Shown one piece after another: positions 60,304 through 64,000 of a stretch of 64,000 bases of DNA. Numbering within the stretch: the stretch's first letter is position 1; every line of letters starts with the position of its first letter. The notes under the pieces were generated by a model that was not told where the DNA came from, did no database searches, and saw only the letters and a list, made by a program, of their open reading frames with translations. Source of the DNA: Pollutimonas sp036675275 (GTDB lineage Bacteria > Pseudomonadota > Gammaproteobacteria > Burkholderiales > Burkholderiaceae_B); the NCBI GenBank assembly GCA_036675275.1, contig JAKFFG010000006.1, positions 248,001 through 312,000 on the forward strand, written 5' to 3'. Made by a program: the position numbers and the translations under genes.

Positions 60304-62022
60304 ATGATTGAGTTTGTCTTGTTCCTCGCGCTGGTGATTGTCCTCGGGTGGCCATTGGGGCGCTACCTGGCGGCGGTCATGCGCGGAGATCCGATGCGCA
60401 GCGACGTCCTGTTTCGCTGGATCGAGCGCCCCATTTACGCGCTGCTGGGCGCGCGTCCTGAAATCGGCATGAGCTGGCGAGGCTATGCCGGCGCCTTTCT
60501 GCTCAGCAATCTGCTGCTGGCCATTGCTGTCTGGGTGATCTTCATGACCCAGGCTTGGCTGCCGCTGAATCCTGACGGCGTGCCCAACATGAGCTGGGAC
60601 CTTGCGCTGCACACCATGGTGTCGTTCCTGACGAACACCAACCAGCAGCACTATTCGGGACAGGCGCAATTGTCCTACCTGTCGCAGATGACCGGCATTG
60701 TGGGCCTGCAGGTCATTACGCCCGTGATGGGCTTGGCTGTGGTCGCCGCCACCTTGCGAGGTTTGTTCGGTGGCCGCCAGGTGAATGCGTCGCGGGGCAG
60801 GGAAGGTGCGTCCGCCGCGATCGATGTGGGCAACTATTGGGTCGACGTGACGCGCGCCACGCTGCGTTTTGTGCTGCCGCTATGCTTGATCCTGTCGGTA
60901 TTGCTCACGTCGCAAGGCGTCCCGGCCACTCTTGCGGGCGGGCCTGTGGCCAGTCCGATCGACGCCACGGCCGAGCTCAGCGAACAGAAGATTCCGCTGG
61001 GCCCGGTGGCGCCTATGGTGGCCATCAAGCAGCTCGGCAGCAATGGCGGCGGTTGGTACGGTCCGAACAGCACGGTCTCGCTGGAGAACCCGACGCCGCT
61101 GTCCAATTTCCTTGAGATGCTCGCCATCGGTCTCATTCCCGTTTCCATCATCTTCATGATCGGCCGCTTTACCGGCCGCCCGAAGTTCGGCGCGATGGTC
61201 TTCGGCACCATGCTGGTCATGTCCGTGATTTCCACCAGCCTGGCACTCTGGTCGGAAGGCTACTCCCAAACGTCTGCGGATATCGCCGTGATGGAGGGCA
61301 AGGAGCTGCGCCTGGGGGCCGATGCCTCTGCACTGTGGGCCGCCATGACTACGCAGGTCAACAATGGATCGGTCAACCTGATGATGGATTCGGCTGCGCC
61401 GCTGACCGGCATGGTGGCCATGGTCAACATGTTGATCAACGCAATCTGGGGCGGGGTGGGCTGCGGACTGCAGCAGTTCATCGTATACCTGATGCTGGGC
61501 GTGTTCATCGCGGGCCTGATGACGGGACGGACACCAGAGCTGTTCGGCCGTAAGATCGAAGGGCCCGAAGTGAGACTGCTGGCTGTCCTGGTACTGTTGC
61601 AACCCCTGGTGATTCTTGGTTTCACCGCTGTCACGCTGGCTATTCCCAGCCTGACCGGCAATTCCAATCCCGGCTTCCATGGCATCAGCCAGGTGTTCTA
61701 CGAGTATGTCTCGGCCTTCGCCAATAACGGTTCCGGCTTCGAAGGCCTGGGAGACGCCACCACCTGGTGGAACGTCACCGGCGCCATCGTACTGGCTGCC
61801 GGCCGTTACCCCGCGCTGGTGATACCACTGGCCATCGCCGCCATGCTGGCGCGCAAGCGCCGCGCGCCGGAGAGCGCTGGGAGCCTGCAGGTGGAAACAC
61901 CCACCTTCGCGCTCACGCTGATCGGCATTGTCGTCATTCTCACCTTGCTGCAGTTCATGCCTGTGCTGGTCCTTGGCCCCGTGGCCGATCACCTGGCATT
62001 GACGTTGCTGCTTGCACGCTGA
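60304..62022 (+). CDS. kdpA: Potassium-transporting ATPase subunit KdpA
   Basis: KdpA is the K+-selecting channel-like subunit of the high-affinity KdpFABC pump. The 572 residues have about ten helices and the four selectivity loops, seen as FLTNTNQQHYSGQ, IKQLGSNGGGWYGPNSTVS, and FANNGSGFEGLG, each with the Gly motif, plus GVGCGLQQFIVYLML. ATG at 60304 has GGAG at 60291. kdpB starts 12 bp after the stop. A kdpF frame was not found upstream. Confidence 0.95.
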   Translation: MIEFVLFLALVIVLGWPLGRYLAAVMRGDPMRSDVLFRWIERPIYALLGARPEIGMSWRGYAGAFLLSNLLLAIAVWVIFMTQAWLPLNPDGVPNMSWDLALHTMVSFLTNTNQQHYSGQAQLSYLSQMTGIVGLQVITPVMGLAVVAATLRGLFGGRQVNASRGREGASAAIDVGNYWVDVTRATLRFVLPLCLILSVLLTSQGVPATLAGGPVASPIDATAELSEQKIPLGPVAPMVAIKQLGSNGGGWYGPNSTVSLENPTPLSNFLEMLAIGLIPVSIIFMIGRFTGRPKFGAMVFGTMLVMSVISTSLALWSEGYSQTSADIAVMEGKELRLGADASALWAAMTTQVNNGSVNLMMDSAAPLTGMVAMVNMLINAIWGGVGCGLQQFIVYLMLGVFIAGLMTGRTPELFGRKIEGPEVRLLAVLVLLQPLVILGFTAVTLAIPSLTGNSNPGFHGISQVFYEYVSAFANNGSGFEGLGDATTWWNVTGAIVLAAGRYPALVIPLAIAAMLARKRRAPESAGSLQVETPTFALTLIGIVVILTLLQFMPVLVLGPVADHLALTLLLAR

Positions 62023-62033
62023 AGGAACCCAAT

Positions 62034-64000
62034 ATGAACACTACAGACTACAAAGAAAACGTTGGCGTTGCAGATAGAGCCGCTGAGCATGGCCTCAAGC
62101 CTGCGCTTATCGATTCGTTAGTGAAACTCGCCCCACAGCACATCATCAGGAATCCGGTGATGGCCGTGGTTTGGGCAGGTACGATACTGACCGCCGCCGC
62201 CACGTTGGCCGGCCTGTCCAGTCCCGGCTTCGGCTGGACCGTAACCGCCATCCTGTTCATCACCGTGCTGTTCGGCAATTTCGCCGAAGCCGTGGCCGAG
62301 TCCCGCGGCCGAGGCCAGGCCGCGTCGCTGCGCCGGGCGCGCAAGGACTTGATGGCGCGCCGAGTCGACAAGATGGGTGCGGAAACGACTGTGCCGGCAT
62401 CGGATCTGCGCCCTGGGGATCACGTATTGATCGAAGAGGGACAGTTGATCCCCGCAGACGGCGAGATCGTGGAAGGGCTTGCCACCATCAATGAAGCGGC
62501 TGTCACCGGGGAATCCGCCCCGGTGCTGCGCGAAGCCGGCACTGACCGCTCGGGCGTCATCGGCGGCACCAAAGTGCTGACCGACCGCATCGTGGTGCGT
62601 ATCACGGCCGAGCCGGGCAACAGCTTCCTCGACCGCATGATCGCGCTGGTCGAAGGTTCCAATCGGCAGAAGACGCCCAACGAGATCGCACTGGGCATCC
62701 TGCTGATGGTGATGACGCTGACCTTTCTGATCGTGGTGGCGACATTGCCGTTCATCGGCGGCTTCGTTGGTGTGGAAGTCAACGTAGTGCTGCTCATCGC
62801 ACTGCTCGTTTGCCTGATCCCCACTACCATCGGCGGCTTGCTGCCCGCTATCGGCATTGCGGGCATGAATCGAGCGCTCAAGGCGAATGTGTTGGCCAAA
62901 TCGGGCAAAGCAGTGGAAGTGGCCGGCGATGTGGATGTGCTGCTGCTGGATAAAACCGGCACCATTACCTACGGAGACCGTCAGGCCACGGCCTTTTACG
63001 CGCTGGCCGGGGTGGACGTTGCGCAATTGCGCCAGGCTGCGCTGGTGGCTTCCTTGGCCGACCCCACGCCCGAAGGCAAGTCTGTCGTCAAGCTGGCGCG
63101 TGAAATGGGCGAAAAGATCGTCGACCCGGAGAGTGCGCACTTCATGCCTTTCTCGGCCCAGACCCGCATGTCCGGCGTGGATTTGCCGGGCGACCGGGCA
63201 ATCCGCAAGGGTTCACTGGACGCCATCGCCCCCCATGTCAAATCCCTGGATGGGCACATTCCCATTGAGCTCGAAACCCGTGTGGCGCAAGTGGCCCGTA
63301 CCGGCGCCACACCACTGGTGGTCAGCGATGGCCGCCATGTGCTGGGCGTGATTGAACTGTCCGACGTGATCAAGCACGGTATCAAGGAACGTTTTGCACG
63401 GTTGCGTGAAATGGGAATAAAGACGGTGATGATCACCGGCGACAATAAGCTGACTGCGGCTTTCATCGCGGCCGAAGCCGGCGTCGACGACTATATCGCC
63501 GAGGCCCGCCCGGAAGACAAGCTGGCGCGCATCCGCGCCGAGCAGGGCGAAGGCAAGCTGGTGGCAATGGTCGGCGATGGCACCAACGACGCGCCCGCGC
63601 TGGCACAGGCCGACGTCGGTCTGGCAATGAACTCGGGCACGCAGGCGGCCAAGGAAGCCGGCAATATGGTGGATCTGGATTCCGACCCGGCCAAGTTGCT
63701 GGCGGTAGTGGAGATCGGCAAGCAGCAGCTCATCACACGCGGCGCGCTTACGACTTTTTCCCTGGCCAACGATGTGTCGAAGTATTTTGCGATCCTGCCG
63801 GCCTTGTTCGCAGTCGCCATCCCGCAAATGGCGGCACTGAACGTGATGCAGCTTTCCAGCCCGACAAGCGCGGTATTGTCCGCGTTGATTTTCAACGCGG
63901 TGATCATCCCTATGCTGATTCCGCTGGCGCTGCGCGGCGTGCGTTTCAGGCCCGCCGACGCAACCGAGCTGCTGCGCAACAACATGCTGGTCTATGGCGT
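62034..64000 (+). CDS. kdpB: Potassium-transporting ATPase ATP-binding subunit KdpB, 3' end beyond the window
   Basis: KdpB is the P-type ATPase subunit that powers KdpA. The visible 655 codons include the actuator motif INEAAVTGESAPV, the membrane motif LIPTTIGGLLPAIGIAGM, the phosphorylated Asp306 in LLLDKTGTITYG, MITGDNKLTAAFIA, and the hinge VGDGTNDAPALAQADVGLAM. The frame is open at the window end; typical KdpB proteins have roughly 30-60 further residues. The ATG follows GAAGGAACCC. kdpC and kdpDE would be expected next. Confidence 0.95.
   Translation, partial: MNTTDYKENVGVADRAAEHGLKPALIDSLVKLAPQHIIRNPVMAVVWAGTILTAAATLAGLSSPGFGWTVTAILFITVLFGNFAEAVAESRGRGQAASLRRARKDLMARRVDKMGAETTVPASDLRPGDHVLIEEGQLIPADGEIVEGLATINEAAVTGESAPVLREAGTDRSGVIGGTKVLTDRIVVRITAEPGNSFLDRMIALVEGSNRQKTPNEIALGILLMVMTLTFLIVVATLPFIGGFVGVEVNVVLLIALLVCLIPTTIGGLLPAIGIAGMNRALKANVLAKSGKAVEVAGDVDVLLLDKTGTITYGDRQATAFYALAGVDVAQLRQAALVASLADPTPEGKSVVKLAREMGEKIVDPESAHFMPFSAQTRMSGVDLPGDRAIRKGSLDAIAPHVKSLDGHIPIELETRVAQVARTGATPLVVSDGRHVLGVIELSDVIKHGIKERFARLREMGIKTVMITGDNKLTAAFIAAEAGVDDYIAEARPEDKLARIRAEQGEGKLVAMVGDGTNDAPALAQADVGLAMNSGTQAAKEAGNMVDLDSDPAKLLAVVEIGKQQLITRGALTTFSLANDVSKYFAILPALFAVAIPQMAALNVMQLSSPTSAVLSALIFNAVIIPMLIPLALRGVRFRPADATELLRNNMLVYG

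Noticed and set aside
1..64000. tRNA, rRNA and CRISPR structures
   Set aside because: No cloverleaf-like or repeat-spacer pattern was recognised in the intergenic stretches.

Overview
The window looks like chromosome of a betaproteobacterium of the Alcaligenaceae (Bordetella, Achromobacter or Pusillimonas type). The main pointers are a Bug-family periplasmic receptor, the linkage of an RpfE-like gene to recJ, the lolC/lolD pair, purL-guaB-guaA close together, and the many small catabolic operons each with its own transporter and regulator. Genes are dense, with many start/stop overlaps. No tRNA, rRNA, CRISPR array, integrase or intact insertion sequence was seen.

Layout. 1-6.6 kb: 3' part of a YhaN-like ATPase, an AEC carrier, and an SsuABC/NMT1-type ABC uptake operon that also carries a second, unrelated binding protein. 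6.6-13.2 kb: an epsC-type cysE coupled to a hemerythrin gene, two EamA transporters, an HxlR-SCP2 regulator divergent from a SnoaL-VOC fusion gene, and a BASS symporter. 13.2-18.7 kb: recJ, rpfE-like gene, lolC, lolD, tatD. 18.7-22.2 kb: flavin monooxygenase-DUF3237-Bug receptor operon, divergent from a MarR regulator with a near-ideal palindromic operator. 22.2-29.5 kb: LacI regulator, TRAP uptake system, VOC protein, RuBisCO-like protein and DUF1537 acid-sugar kinase, apparently a complete import-and-degradation cassette for an unknown sugar acid and the most interesting metabolic locus here. 29.6-37.4 kb: comEC, then the four-gene branched-chain 2-oxoacid dehydrogenase operon. 37.4-49.2 kb: alpha/beta hydrolase, PHP phosphatase, greB, purL, guaB, hydrolase plus MFS exporter, guaA.

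49.2-52.1 kb, directly after guaA, is a decayed accessory segment: a FitAB toxin-antitoxin pair with its own promoter/operator, broken trbJ and trbL conjugation genes, and a truncated orphan JetA (Wadjet plasmid-defence subunit). It reads as the residue of an integrated conjugative element at the guaA 3' end. 52.1-56.2 kb returns to ordinary genes: a lipoprotein, a membrane protein, a DsbA-family protein, a monooxygenase-like protein, and a queuosine-precursor operon (yhhQ-queC) preceded by what I read as a preQ1-I riboswitch. 56.3-60 kb is a Fur-type siderophore-receptor operon (PepSY protein, small membrane protein, TonB receptor). 60.3-64 kb holds kdpA and the 5' part of kdpB, running off the window, preceded by repeated TTTACG elements that may be KdpE sites.

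Functions were assigned by reading motifs in translated sequence. No database search was run. Start sites were moved to internal codons where a ribosome binding site, an overlap with the preceding gene or the family N-terminus supported it.
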